Shown here piece after piece: positions 42,764 to 51,683 of a stretch of 64,000 nucleotides of DNA; position 1 is the first letter of the stretch; every line of letters begins with the position of its first letter. The DNA lies in assembly GCA_035564555.1 (NCBI GenBank), contig DATMTS010000031.1, positions 1-64,000 on the forward strand, written 5' to 3'. Both the position numbers and the translations under genes were made by a program. Below the pieces are notes generated by a model. That model searched no databases. It was not told the DNA's origin and saw only the letters and a list, made by a program, of their open reading frames with translations. The DNA comes from DATMTS01 sp035564555 (GTDB lineage Bacteria > Actinomycetota > Actinomycetes > Actinomycetales > Microbacteriaceae).

Positions 42764-44005
42764 ATGTCTGGCACCAAGATCTTCGGTATCGTCCTCGCAG
42801 GTGGCGAAGGGAAGCGCTTGATGCCCCTTACCGCCGATCGTGCCAAACCCGCTGTTCCATTCGCGGGGCAGTATCGGTTGATCGACTTCGCGCTGTCGAA
42901 CCTGCTGAACTCGGAACTGCGGCAGATGGTCGTGCTCACGCAGTACAAGTCGCACAGCCTCGACCGGCACGTGTCACAGACCTGGCGCCTGCCCGGCATG
43001 CTGAACTCGTACATCGCCTCGGTGCCGGCGCAACAGCGCCTCGGCAAGCGCTGGTTCAGCGGATCGGCGGACGCCATCTTGCAGAGCCTCAACCTGCTGC
43101 GCGACGAGCAGCCCGATATCGTCGTCGTCGTGGGCGCCGACCACGTCTACCGAATGGACTTCGCGCAGATGATCGAGGCGCACATCGCCTCGGGCGCCCC
43201 GGCGACCGTCGCCGCGATTCGCCAGCCGATCGGACTCGCCGACCAGTTCGGCGTGATCGAGGTCGACCCCGGCTCCCCCGATCGCATCCAGGCGTTCCGA
43301 GAGAAGCCGGCCGACCCGCAGGGACTACCCGACTCCCCGAACGAGGTGCTGGCATCCATGGGCAACTACGTGTTCAACGCCGACGCGCTGATCGACGCGG
43401 TCACCCGAGACGGCGAGCGGCCGGATTCCAGCCACGACATGGGTGGAGACATCATCCCCGACTTCGTTTCGCGCGGCGAAGCGGGCGTCTACGACTTCAA
43501 ACGCAACGACGTGCCAGGGTCGACCGATCGCGACCGCTACTACTGGCGCGACGTGGGGACGATCGATTCGTTCTTCGACGCCCACCAGGATCTGATCTCG
43601 ACGTTGCCCGTGTTCAACCTTTACAACAGCGAGTGGCCCATCTTCAGCCAGCAGCTCAACTCGCCTCCCGCGAAGCTGGTGCGCGACGGGCGGGGCTCTC
43701 TGGGCGCGACCATCGATTCGATCGTCTCGCTCGGCTCCGTGATCTCCGGCGCACACCTGGAACGCAGCGTGCTCGGCCCTTGGGCGAAGATCGAATCGGG
43801 AGCGCACGTCGTGGACTCGGTTGTCTTCGACCGGGCCGTGATCGAGCCGAACACCTTCGTGGGCCGGGCTATCCTTGACAAGGATGTCGTCGTCACCTCT
43901 GGTGCGAAGATCGGCGTCGATCCCGACCGCGACCGCGCTCGCGGATTCACCGTCACGGAGTCCGGCATTACGGTGGTCGGAAAGGGAGTCCACGTCGTTC
44001 CATGA
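42764..44005 (+). CDS. glgC: Glucose-1-phosphate adenylyltransferase
   Basis: Makes ADP-glucose from ATP and glucose-1-phosphate, the donor for glycogen or maltose-1-phosphate. 413 residues. Nucleotide loop VLAGGEGKRLMPLTADRAKPAVPF at 11-34, SNLLNS, GADHVYRMDF near 125, REKPADP, DMGGDIIPDFV and YYWRDVGTIDSFFDAH; left-handed beta-helix at the C-terminus. ATG 42764 is leaderless by geometry. The stop overlaps the serB start by 4 bases. Confidence 0.97.
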   Translation: MSGTKIFGIVLAGGEGKRLMPLTADRAKPAVPFAGQYRLIDFALSNLLNSELRQMVVLTQYKSHSLDRHVSQTWRLPGMLNSYIASVPAQQRLGKRWFSGSADAILQSLNLLRDEQPDIVVVVGADHVYRMDFAQMIEAHIASGAPATVAAIRQPIGLADQFGVIEVDPGSPDRIQAFREKPADPQGLPDSPNEVLASMGNYVFNADALIDAVTRDGERPDSSHDMGGDIIPDFVSRGEAGVYDFKRNDVPGSTDRDRYYWRDVGTIDSFFDAHQDLISTLPVFNLYNSEWPIFSQQLNSPPAKLVRDGRGSLGATIDSIVSLGSVISGAHLERSVLGPWAKIESGAHVVDSVVFDRAVIEPNTFVGRAILDKDVVVTSGAKIGVDPDRDRARGFTVTESGITVVGKGVHVVP

Positions 44006-44670
44006 GTCACGCCGCGTTCGCGCCGACGACAACAGCCCGCTTCCTCGTCGTGCTGGACGCCGACTCCACGCTGTTCCATGACGAGGTCATCGAACTTCTC
44101 GCCGAACACGCCGGTGCGCGTGAGGCTGTCGCCGAGATCACCGAGCGGGCGATGCGCGGAGAGCTCGACTTCGCCGCTAGCCTGCGCGAGCGGGTGCGCA
44201 GCCTCGCCGGCCTCCCGATCTCCGAATTCGACATCGTTCGCCAGCGGGTGACGGTGACCAGCGGGGCCGCCGAGCTCATCGCCGGTGTGCACGCGGCCGG
44301 CGGCCTGGTCGGAGTGGTCTCCGGCGGCTTCCATGAAGTGCTCGATCCGTTCGCAGCGGCCTTGGGCCTCGACTTCTGGCGGGCGAACCGGCTCGCCGTC
44401 GACGATGGACGGCTCACCGGTGAGGTCGACGGCGCGATCATCGACGCGCGGGGCAAAGCCGAGGCGTTGCGCGGGTGGGCCTCGGATGCCGGCATCCGGC
44501 AGGCCTGCACGGTCGCCGTGGGCGACGGTGCGAACGATCTCGAGATGATGGCCATCGCCGCGCTGTCCGTGGCGTTCAACGCGAAGCCGCTCGTGCGCGC
44601 GACAGCCGACGTGGCCATCGACAGGCAGGACCTCTCCCAGGTGCTGCCGCTGCTCGGCCTGCGTGGCTGA
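44002..44670 (+). CDS. serB: Phosphoserine phosphatase
   Basis: HAD-fold hydrolase of the last step of serine synthesis. 222 residues. DXDST in VVLDADSTLFHDEV near 16, FAASLRERVRSLAGL, SGGFHEVLDPFA, AIIDARGKAEAL and the metal motif VAVGDGANDLEMM near 175. Lacks the N-terminal ACT domains seen in mycobacterial SerB2. Start ATG overlaps the glgC stop (ATGA), so translation is coupled although the two pathways are unrelated. Confidence 0.94.
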   Translation: MSHAAFAPTTTARFLVVLDADSTLFHDEVIELLAEHAGAREAVAEITERAMRGELDFAASLRERVRSLAGLPISEFDIVRQRVTVTSGAAELIAGVHAAGGLVGVVSGGFHEVLDPFAAALGLDFWRANRLAVDDGRLTGEVDGAIIDARGKAEALRGWASDAGIRQACTVAVGDGANDLEMMAIAALSVAFNAKPLVRATADVAIDRQDLSQVLPLLGLRG

Positions 44671-44732
44671 AGCCCGCTACCGCCTGGGTCGCAGCCGACC
44701 GGATGGCCGCCGATCGGCCGTCGCGGAAGGCT

Positions 44733-45443
44733 TCAATGACCCATTCCCAAGCCGCCGTCAACCGGGATGACGGCGCCGGAGATGTACGCGGCGTCGTCGG
44801 AGGCGATCCAGGCGACGACCCGGGCGACCTCATTCGGTGTCGCGAAGCGCCCGGCCGGAATGTTACGCCGGTATTCGGCCTGCTGGGTCTCGGGCAGCGC
44901 GGCCGTCATGTCCGTTTCGATGAAGCCGGGCGCCACGACGTTGCAGGTGATGCCACGCGACCCGAGTTCTCGCGTGACCGAACGGGCCATGCCGATCAGG
45001 CCGCTCTTGGACGCAGAGTAGTTCACCTGGCCGGCGGATCCGTACAGGCCGACGACGCTCGAGATCAGCACGATGCGGCCGTAGCGTGCCTTCAGCATTC
45101 CCTTCGATGCGCGTTTGAGAACCCGGAACGAACCGCCGAGATTCGTGTCGACCACGGCGTCGAAGTCGTCGTCGCTCATCCGCATCAGCAGCGTGTCCCT
45201 GGTGATGCCGGCGTTCGCCACGAGCACCTCGACGGGGCCGAGCTGCCGTTCGACCTCGGCGAATGCAGCGTCGACCGAGGCGGCATCCATCACGTCGGCT
45301 CGAACGGTGAGCGCACCGGCGGGTCCCTCGCCGCTGCGGGCCGTCACCGCGACACGGTGTCCCTGGGCGACGAACTCCTCGGCGATCGCGTAGCCGATGC
45401 CGCGGTTGCCCCCGGTGATGAGCACCGTGCGCTGAGCTGTCAT
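44733..45443 (-). CDS. fabG: 3-oxoacyl-ACP reductase, FabG-type SDR
   Basis: 236 residues. NADP motif VLITGGNRGIGYAIAEEF at 7-24, ANAGITRD near 75, LISSVVGLYGSAGQVNYSASKSGLIGMARSV with the Ser-Tyr-Lys triad near 130-160, APGFIETDM and ISGAVIPVDGGLGMGH at the end. Reduces beta-ketoacyl-ACP in fatty-acid elongation. Closely resembles MabA/FabG1 in length and ending. ATG 45443 has AAGGA 8 bases upstream; TAAGGA also lies at leaderless distance, so the mode is ambiguous. Confidence 0.9.
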   Translation of the reverse strand: MTAQRTVLITGGNRGIGYAIAEEFVAQGHRVAVTARSGEGPAGALTVRADVMDAASVDAAFAEVERQLGPVEVLVANAGITRDTLLMRMSDDDFDAVVDTNLGGSFRVLKRASKGMLKARYGRIVLISSVVGLYGSAGQVNYSASKSGLIGMARSVTRELGSRGITCNVVAPGFIETDMTAALPETQQAEYRRNIPAGRFATPNEVARVVAWIASDDAAYISGAVIPVDGGLGMGH

Positions 45444-45550
45444 GCGTGATCCTTACGTCGTCGCGTCTCGAACGCCGTCAAGTGTATCGGCGCCGGCGGA
45501 CGTAGGCTGGAGGTACCGGATCACGCGATCCGCACAGCCGATCGCAGGAC

Positions 45551-45982
45551 ATGAAACAGCAATCGATCACCTCACTTCCGCTCGCGCCCGACGTCGAGCG
45601 GCACAGGCGTGCCGTGAAGTACACGATCGCGATGAGCGTGCGTGTGCTGTGCCTCATCTCGCTGTTGTTCGTACACGGCTGGTGGCTGCTGATCCCCGCG
45701 GCCGGCGCGATCTTCTTGCCCTACTTCGCCGTCGTCATCGCCAATGTGTCCAGCGGTCGCCAGGGCGAGGTCGAGCGGCCGGGCAACATCGTTCCCGTGC
45801 GGCCGGGCCCTGACTACCCCGGGGCAGGTGCGAGCGAGCCGGCCGAGGAACGCACACCGCGTGATGACGACGCCGGGCGCGGCGACGACGCGCAGCCCGG
45901 TGAAGACGACGCCGGGGTGCACGACGAGAGCCGCGTGCGCGACGAGAACCGCGTGCGCGACGAGAAGGAGCAGCACGAGTGA
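45551..45982 (+). CDS. DUF3099 family membrane protein
   Basis: 143 residues. Two hydrophobic helices around 27-65 (SVRVLCLISLLFVHGWWLLIP and GAIFLPYFAVVIANVSSG), then a long acidic Asp/Glu/Arg tail ending in RVRDENRVRDEKEQ, an imperfect repeat of RVRDE. Family is actinobacterial with no known function. TAGGCT at 45503-45508 is the likely -10. Stop overlaps the following gene by 4 bases (GTGA). Confidence 0.82.
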   Translation: MKQQSITSLPLAPDVERHRRAVKYTIAMSVRVLCLISLLFVHGWWLLIPAAGAIFLPYFAVVIANVSSGRQGEVERPGNIVPVRPGPDYPGAGASEPAEERTPRDDDAGRGDDAQPGEDDAGVHDESRVRDENRVRDEKEQHE

Positions 45983-46233
45983 TCCTGCCGAGCGATGAAC
46001 CCGAGACGCTCAGCTGCTCACGTGCCGGATGCCGCACGCACGCAGCGTGGCGCATCGATTGGCGCAATCCGAAGATCCACGCCGCCGACCGACGTAAGAC
46101 CTGGCTCGCGTGCGACGAGCACGTCGACTTTCTGCGCGAGTTCCTTGCCGCGCGTGACTTTCCGCTGGTGGTCCGTCCTGCGGCCGGCGAGGCGGCATCC
46201 ACTCATGCGGACCTCGACGGAGCGCAACGATGA
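45979..46233 (+). CDS. Small Cys/His protein of unknown function upstream of SURF1
   Basis: 84 residues, not recognised with certainty; equivalent genes in related genomes are often labelled acetone carboxylase without support. C13 and C18 (CSRAGC) and C45/H48 (CDEH) could bind one zinc. No membrane segment. GTG 45979 overlaps the DUF3099 stop and its own stop overlaps the SURF1 start, so it is translated as part of a tightly coupled set and may serve oxidase assembly or metal handling; that is inference. Confidence 0.7.
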   Translation: MILPSDEPETLSCSRAGCRTHAAWRIDWRNPKIHAADRRKTWLACDEHVDFLREFLAARDFPLVVRPAAGEAASTHADLDGAQR

Positions 46234-47075
46234 GGCGCTGGAGGTTCGCGTTCTCCCGGCGCTGGCTGGGATATCTGGCGTTCGCGATCGTGTTCGCCAT
46301 CGCATGCGTGCTGCTGTCGAACTGGCAGCTGGCGCGGGGTAAAGAGGCCGCGGCCGCGAACGCGCTGGTGAGCCGCAACTTCGATTCGACGCCGATCGCC
46401 CTGACCGAGGCCTTGCCCACCACGACGTCGTTCCGGCCCGATCAGGAGTGGTTGCGCGTTCGCGTGACGGGCGTCTACCAGACCGTGGATCAGTTGCTCG
46501 TTCGCAACCGCACGACGGACACCGGGCCCGGTTTCGAGGTTCTCACGCCGCTGAAGACGGCTGACGGCGCCCTCTTCATCGTGGACCGGGGCTGGGTCGC
46601 GGTCGGCGACCGCGGCAACCTGCCGGAGACCGTTCCCCCTCCCCCGGCAGGAACGGTCACGATCGTCGCCCGATTGAAGCCGGGCGAGCCCCGGCTGCCC
46701 GGGCAGACGGCATCCGGCAACCAGGTGCCCACGATCGAACTGCACGACATCCGCTCGGCTTTGAAGGCCGACGTTTACGTCGGCGCATACGGGCTGTTGC
46801 AGTCGCAGACCCCGGCGTCGGGGCCCGGCCTGACCCCGGTGGTCACTTCCAAGCCGGTGGAGGACGAGGGGCTGCACTGGTCGTACATGATCCAGTGGAT
46901 CATCTTCGCGCTGATCGGTTTCTTCGGCCTCGGATACGCGGTGTGGCAGGAGTACAAGCACCGCAACGAGGACGACCCTGCGCTGCGCGAGCGGGTCGAG
47001 GCGTACGAGCGCAGGCGAGCGCGCCGGGCGAAGACCGACGCCGAGGTCGAGGACCAACTGCTCGACGCTCCCTGA
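46230..47075 (+). CDS. SURF1-like cytochrome c oxidase assembly protein
   Basis: 281 residues. Two membrane segments flank a periplasmic domain: residues about 12-32 (LGYLAFAIVFAIACVLLSNWQLARGKE, with the SURF1 WQ signature) and 220-240 (WSYMIQWIIFALIGFFGLGYAVW). Conserved blocks VLTPLKTADGALFIVDRGWV and LHWSYMIQWI are present. Helps insert heme a or mature subunit I of the aa3 oxidase, in line with ctaA/ctaB later in the window. The charged C-terminal tail is cytoplasmic. Overlaps the upstream small gene as ATGA. Confidence 0.92.
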   Translation: MRRWRFAFSRRWLGYLAFAIVFAIACVLLSNWQLARGKEAAAANALVSRNFDSTPIALTEALPTTTSFRPDQEWLRVRVTGVYQTVDQLLVRNRTTDTGPGFEVLTPLKTADGALFIVDRGWVAVGDRGNLPETVPPPPAGTVTIVARLKPGEPRLPGQTASGNQVPTIELHDIRSALKADVYVGAYGLLQSQTPASGPGLTPVVTSKPVEDEGLHWSYMIQWIIFALIGFFGLGYAVWQEYKHRNEDDPALRERVEAYERRRARRAKTDAEVEDQLLDAP

Positions 47076-47093
47076 ACCGGCGCGGCCGACCCC

Positions 47094-47135
47094 GCCAGTG
47101 CGATCAGGCCAGTGCGATCAGGCCAGTGCGATCAG
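47094..47135. repeat. Three tandem copies of a 14-bp unit at the ABC-F 3' end
   Basis: GCCAGTGCGATCAG repeats perfectly at 47094-47107, 47108-47121 and 47122-47135. In the ABC-F reading direction the first copy encodes LIAL and the stop lies in the second copy, so copy-number change would mainly alter the 3' untranslated end. Confidence 0.9.
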
Positions 47136-48716
47136 GTCTGCGTAGTCGGCGTTCCAATGGTCCTCGACCCCGTCGGGCAGCACGAGGACCCGTTCCGGAT
47201 TCAGCGCCTCGACCGCGCCCGGGTCGTGCGAGACGAGCACTACGGCGCCTTCGTAGTGCGCGAGTGCGTCGAGGATCTCAGCGCGCGATGCCGGGTCGAG
47301 GTTGTTGGTGGGCTCGTCGAGCAGCAGCACGTTCGCGCCGGAGACCACGATCATCGCCAGCGCGAGACGGGTCTTCTCCCCGCCGGAGAGCACGCCCGCC
47401 CGCTTGTGCACGTCGTCGCCGGTGAACAGGAACGATCCGAGCACTTTGCGGGCCTCGGTCTCGGTCAGGTTCGGCGATGCCGACACCATGTTCTGCAGCA
47501 CGGAGCGCTCGACATCGATCGTCTCGTGCTCCTGGGCGTAGTAGCCGACGCGTAATCCGTGCCCGGGTTCGACCTCGCCCGTGTCGGGCGCGTCGACTCC
47601 CGCGAGGATCCGCAACAGCGTCGTCTTGCCCGCGCCGTTCAGCCCGATGATGACGACCTTGGAGCCGCGGTCGATGGCCAGGTCGACGGCGGTGAAGATC
47701 TCCAGCGACCCGTAGCTCTTGGAGAGATCGGATGCCGTGATCGGGGTGCGGCCGCACGCGGCCGGCGTCGGGAAGCGCAGCTTGGCGACCCGGTCGTCCT
47801 GGCGCACGTCTTCCAGGCCGGCCAGCAGCTTCTCCGCACGCGCCACCATCTGGTGCGCGGCCGCGGCCTTGGTCGCCTTCGCCCCGAACTTCGCAGCCTG
47901 CAGTTGCAGCGCACCCGCCTTCTTCTCGGCGTTGGCTCGCTCCTTCTTGCGGCGCTCCTCATCGGCCGCCCGCTGACGCAGGTAGTGCTTCCAGCCCATG
48001 TTGTAGATGTCGATGAGCTGGCGGTTGGCATCGAGGTAGAACACCCGGTTGACCGTCTCGCCGACCAGTTCCACGTCGTGGCTGATCACGATCACACCGC
48101 CGGCGTAGCCTTTCAAGAACTCACGCAGCCACACCACGGAGTCGGCGTCGAGGTGGTTCGTCGGCTCGTCGAGGATCATGGTCTGGGCGTCGGAGAACAG
48201 GATGCGTGCGAGTTCGATGCGCCGACGCTGACCGCCCGACAAGGTCTTCAACTGCTGGTCGAGGATGCGGTCGGGCAAGTTGAGATTGCTGGCGATCGAA
48301 GCGGCCTCGGCTTCGGCGGCGTAACCGCCCAGCACCTGGAATCGCTCCTCGGCCCGCGCATACGAACGCATCGCGGCGTCGGCTTCGGCGGGGTCGTTGC
48401 TGGCCATGGCCAGAGTGGCTCGCTGCATCTGCAGCGCGAGGCTGCCGATGCCGCGGGCATCCAGGATGCGCGTGCGCGCCAGCATCTCCGGGTCTCCGCT
48501 GCGCGGATCCTGCGGGAGATAGCCGAGTTCGCCGGTGCGGTCGACACGACCTGCCGCCGGAAGCACCTCGCCCGCGAGCACTCTGGTCAAGGTCGTCTTG
48601 CCTGCCCCGTTACGGCCCACCAGTCCGACTTTGTCGCCTGCGGAGACCCGGAAGCCGACGTCGGACATCAGCACGCGCGCGCCAACGCGGATCTCGAGGT
48701 CGTGCACGGCAAGCAC
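47118..48716 (-). CDS. ABC-F family ribosome-associated ATPase
   Basis: 532 residues, two ATPase domains without membrane parts. Domain 1: Walker A GRNGAGKTTLTRV, signature LSGGQRRRIELA, Walker B MILDEPTNHLD. Linker about 230-320, Lys/Ala rich (RRKKERANAEKKAGALQLQ). Domain 2: GLNGAGKTTLLRI, LSGGEKTRLALAMI, LLLDEPTNNLD, H-loop VSHD in both. Acts on translating ribosomes; length and neighbours suggest a housekeeping member rather than an antibiotic-resistance protein. GTG 48716; no strong ribosome site, promoter probably in the adjacent repeat block. Confidence 0.92.
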   Translation of the reverse strand: MLAVHDLEIRVGARVLMSDVGFRVSAGDKVGLVGRNGAGKTTLTRVLAGEVLPAAGRVDRTGELGYLPQDPRSGDPEMLARTRILDARGIGSLALQMQRATLAMASNDPAEADAAMRSYARAEERFQVLGGYAAEAEAASIASNLNLPDRILDQQLKTLSGGQRRRIELARILFSDAQTMILDEPTNHLDADSVVWLREFLKGYAGGVIVISHDVELVGETVNRVFYLDANRQLIDIYNMGWKHYLRQRAADEERRKKERANAEKKAGALQLQAAKFGAKATKAAAAHQMVARAEKLLAGLEDVRQDDRVAKLRFPTPAACGRTPITASDLSKSYGSLEIFTAVDLAIDRGSKVVIIGLNGAGKTTLLRILAGVDAPDTGEVEPGHGLRVGYYAQEHETIDVERSVLQNMVSASPNLTETEARKVLGSFLFTGDDVHKRAGVLSGGEKTRLALAMIVVSGANVLLLDEPTNNLDPASRAEILDALAHYEGAVVLVSHDPGAVEALNPERVLVLPDGVEDHWNADYADLIALA

Positions 48717-48741
48717 AGCGGGTTTCCATTTCTGTCAGACG

Positions 48742-48814
48742 GTATCGAAATCAGGTGACGCGGGGCGCCGAGTGGATAATCCAGCCGAGCCCGCGCCCCA
48801 CCTGATTTCGATAC
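48742..48814. repeat. Long inverted repeat (16-bp perfect arms) upstream of ABC-F
   Basis: GTATCGAAATCAGGTG at 48742-48757 and its exact complement CACCTGATTTCGATAC at 48799-48814, with a second short GGGGCG/CGCCCC complement just inside. It resembles dispersed GTATCGAAA-type repeats I recall from Microbacteriaceae. A matching fragment (CTATTCGACCAGCGGGTATCG) follows at 48938-48958. Confidence 0.85.
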
Positions 48815-48819
48815 GGGGC

Positions 48820-48883
48820 GGGGCGGATGCTGCGGGCTGGCGGGGCGGATGCGGCGGCGCCGGCTGGAGGGCGGGGCGGATGC
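48820..48883. repeat. Three direct copies of GGGGCGGATGC
   Basis: Copies begin at 48820, 48842 and 48873, each followed by (T/G)GCGG and, in the first two, a GGCTGG element. The 259-base gap 48717-48975 contains no open frame I would call; it holds this block, the inverted repeat and a GC-rich tail. Confidence 0.8.
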
Positions 48884-48975
48884 TGCGGTCGGCGCGCAAG
48901 GCGCGGCGAGGTCGTCCTGAGACGCGCGCGCCTCGCGCTATTCGACCAGCGGGTATCGGAGCATCGGTGCGCGGC

Positions 48976-49305
48976 TCAGATCGCGAAGCCGAGCGCGCGC
49001 ATCATGTCGCGCCCGTCTTCCGTGATGCGGTCCGGGCCCCACGGCGGCATCCACACCCAGTTGATGCGGAACGCGTCGACGACTCCGTCGAGCGCTTCGG
49101 CGGTCTGCTCCTCCAGCACGTCGGTGAGGGGGCATCCGGCACTCGTCAAGGTCATGGAGATGATGAGCGCATTCTCCTCGTCATCCCAGGCGAGATCGTA
49201 GATCAGGCCGAGGTCGACGACATTGATGCCGAGCTCGGGGTCCATGACATCCTTGAGCGCCTCTTCGACCTCGTCGAAGAGCGCGGGAGCAAGCGTGGAT
49301 GGCAT
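48976..49305 (-). CDS. sufT: Iron-sulfur cluster assembly factor SufT (MIP18/DUF59)
   Basis: 109 residues. DPELGINVVDLGLIYDL near 22-38 and MTLTSAGCPLTDVLEEQ with the conserved Cys near 58, then NWVWMPPWGPDRITEDGRDMMRALGF, the full DUF59 pattern. Assists Fe-S maturation. Follows sufC by 4 bases, yet TAGGCT (49312-49317) ends 6 bases before ATG 49305 and overlaps the sufC stop, so it may also have its own leaderless transcript. SufS and SufU, which usually stand between sufC and sufT, are absent here. Confidence 0.94.
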   Translation of the reverse strand: MPSTLAPALFDEVEEALKDVMDPELGINVVDLGLIYDLAWDDEENALIISMTLTSAGCPLTDVLEEQTAEALDGVVDAFRINWVWMPPWGPDRITEDGRDMMRALGFAI

Positions 49306-49309
49306 ATGA

Positions 49310-50125
<816 letters not shown>

Positions 50126-50130
50126 GGGTT

Positions 50131-50454
50131 TCAGATGGCTTTCGTGTTGGTCGGGTCGAGATAGATGTCGCCGTCGATCTGCTCGACGACGAAGACGGGG
50201 ACGGGTTCGTATGCCGGCAGGTTGAGGGGCTTGCCGGTCACGAGCGAGAACTGCGAACCGTGCGCCCAGCATTCCAGGGTCTCCCCCTCGACGAATCCCT
50301 CCGAGAGGGAGATCTCGCCGTGCGTACAGGTGTCGCCGATGGCGTGGATGACACCGGCCGAGTCTTTCACCACGGCGATCGGCATGCCGTCGATGACGAC
50401 GCGCAGCGGCGAGTTCGGCGCGAGCTCAGCGGCCGCGCAGACACGAGTGCTCAT
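50131..50454 (-). CDS. Rieske-type non-heme ferredoxin
   Basis: 107 residues. Cluster ligands C43/H45 (DTCTHGEISL) and C62/H65 (ECWAHGSQFS), with the normal 2Fe-2S Rieske spacing; no transmembrane anchor. Probably an electron donor that supports cluster assembly or a nearby oxygenase. ATG 50454 overlaps the sufD stop by 4 bases, so it is translated from the suf transcript. Its insertion between sufD and sufC recurs in several actinobacteria. Confidence 0.93.
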   Translation of the reverse strand: MSTRVCAAAELAPNSPLRVVIDGMPIAVVKDSAGVIHAIGDTCTHGEISLSEGFVEGETLECWAHGSQFSLVTGKPLNLPAYEPVPVFVVEQIDGDIYLDPTNTKAI

Positions 50455-51683
50455 CGAGCAATCACCTCGTCGAGGTTCTCGGCGGGCGCTGAGCCGCCGG
50501 CGAGTTCGGCCTCGATGGCCTGCTGCAGATGCGCCTCCAGTGCCGGCGAGCCGATCTGCTGCACGACCTCGATCAGGAAGCCGCGCACCACCAGGCGACG
50601 CGCTTCGTCTTCGGTGATGCCGCGGGACTGCAGGTAGAAGAGCTGCTCGTCGTCGAAGCGGCCGGTCGCACTGGCGTGCCCGGCGCCGACGATGTCGCCG
50701 ATCTCGATCTCGAGGTTGGGCACCGAGTCGGCGCGCGCGCCCTCGGTCAGCACCAGGTTGCGATTCTGCTCGTAGCTGTCGGTGCCCACGGCTTTCTGGC
50801 CGATCAGCACGTCGCCGATCCAGACCGTGTGAGCGCCCGTTCCCTGCAAGGCGCCCTTGTACGTGACCCGGCTGCGCCCGTGCGGCGCGTCATGGAACAC
50901 GTAGACCTGGTGCTCGATGTACTGGCCGGCGTCGGCGAAGTATGCACCGAACAACTCGACGTCCGCGCCGCTGTCGGCGAGCCGGATGGCCGGATTGACG
51001 CGCATGAAGCCGCCGCCGAGCGAGACGACGACGTGCTTGAGCCGCGCATCGCGCCCGACCCTGGCGAAGTGCGTAGCGACGTGCGACGATTCGTCGGTCC
51101 ACTCCTGCACGCTCACGAGGGTGAGTTCGGCCGACTCCCCCACGATGACTTCGAGGTTCTCGGTCAGGTGGGCGTCTCCGCTGTTGCGCAGCAGCAACGT
51201 CGCCCGCGCGAATGGGGCGACCTCGATGACGGTGTGCGCCGCATGCGGCGCGGAGCCGAACTCGGAGCGGCTCAGCGACAACTCCGCGGTCTGCTCCCCC
51301 GCGATCCGCACGAGCAGCGCCTCGGTGAACGAGCTCCAGGCGTTCGCGGACGCCCTGTCCTCCGGAAGGCCGGCGCCGCCGATGCCGGCGTGCTCGCGGC
51401 CTACCCATTCCGCGCTGACGCCGTCTGCGGCGGTCAGTTCGAATGGATAGCGCGAACCGTCGAGTTCGCCGTTCAGCAGCGCGTCGATGCGGGCTACCGG
51501 GGTGTACTTCCAGGCCGCCTCCCGGCCTGTGACGGCGGGGAAATCGGCGACGGAGGCTGATGCGAAGCGCTCAGAACGCGTCTGGACGGGGGCGAGGCCC
51601 CATCCTCCGTCAGAGTGCTGCTTGTTTCCGTGCTGGGTGTCGTTGCTCACAGGAGCTGGTGTGACAGGGGCTGCGGTCGCCAT
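50451..51683 (-). CDS. sufD: Fe-S cluster assembly protein SufD
   Basis: 410 residues. Right-handed parallel beta-helix scaffold paralogous to SufB: LLLRNSGDAHLTENLEVIVGESAELTLVSVQEW near 165-200, FGAYFADAGQYIEHQVYVFHDAPHGRSRVTYKGAL near 245-280, and the C-terminal GHASATGRFDDEQLFYLQSRGITEDEARRLVVRGF. ATG 51683 lies immediately after the sufB stop, with no gap. Confidence 0.95.
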   Translation of the reverse strand: MATAAPVTPAPVSNDTQHGNKQHSDGGWGLAPVQTRSERFASASVADFPAVTGREAAWKYTPVARIDALLNGELDGSRYPFELTAADGVSAEWVGREHAGIGGAGLPEDRASANAWSSFTEALLVRIAGEQTAELSLSRSEFGSAPHAAHTVIEVAPFARATLLLRNSGDAHLTENLEVIVGESAELTLVSVQEWTDESSHVATHFARVGRDARLKHVVVSLGGGFMRVNPAIRLADSGADVELFGAYFADAGQYIEHQVYVFHDAPHGRSRVTYKGALQGTGAHTVWIGDVLIGQKAVGTDSYEQNRNLVLTEGARADSVPNLEIEIGDIVGAGHASATGRFDDEQLFYLQSRGITEDEARRLVVRGFLIEVVQQIGSPALEAHLQQAIEAELAGGSAPAENLDEVIAR

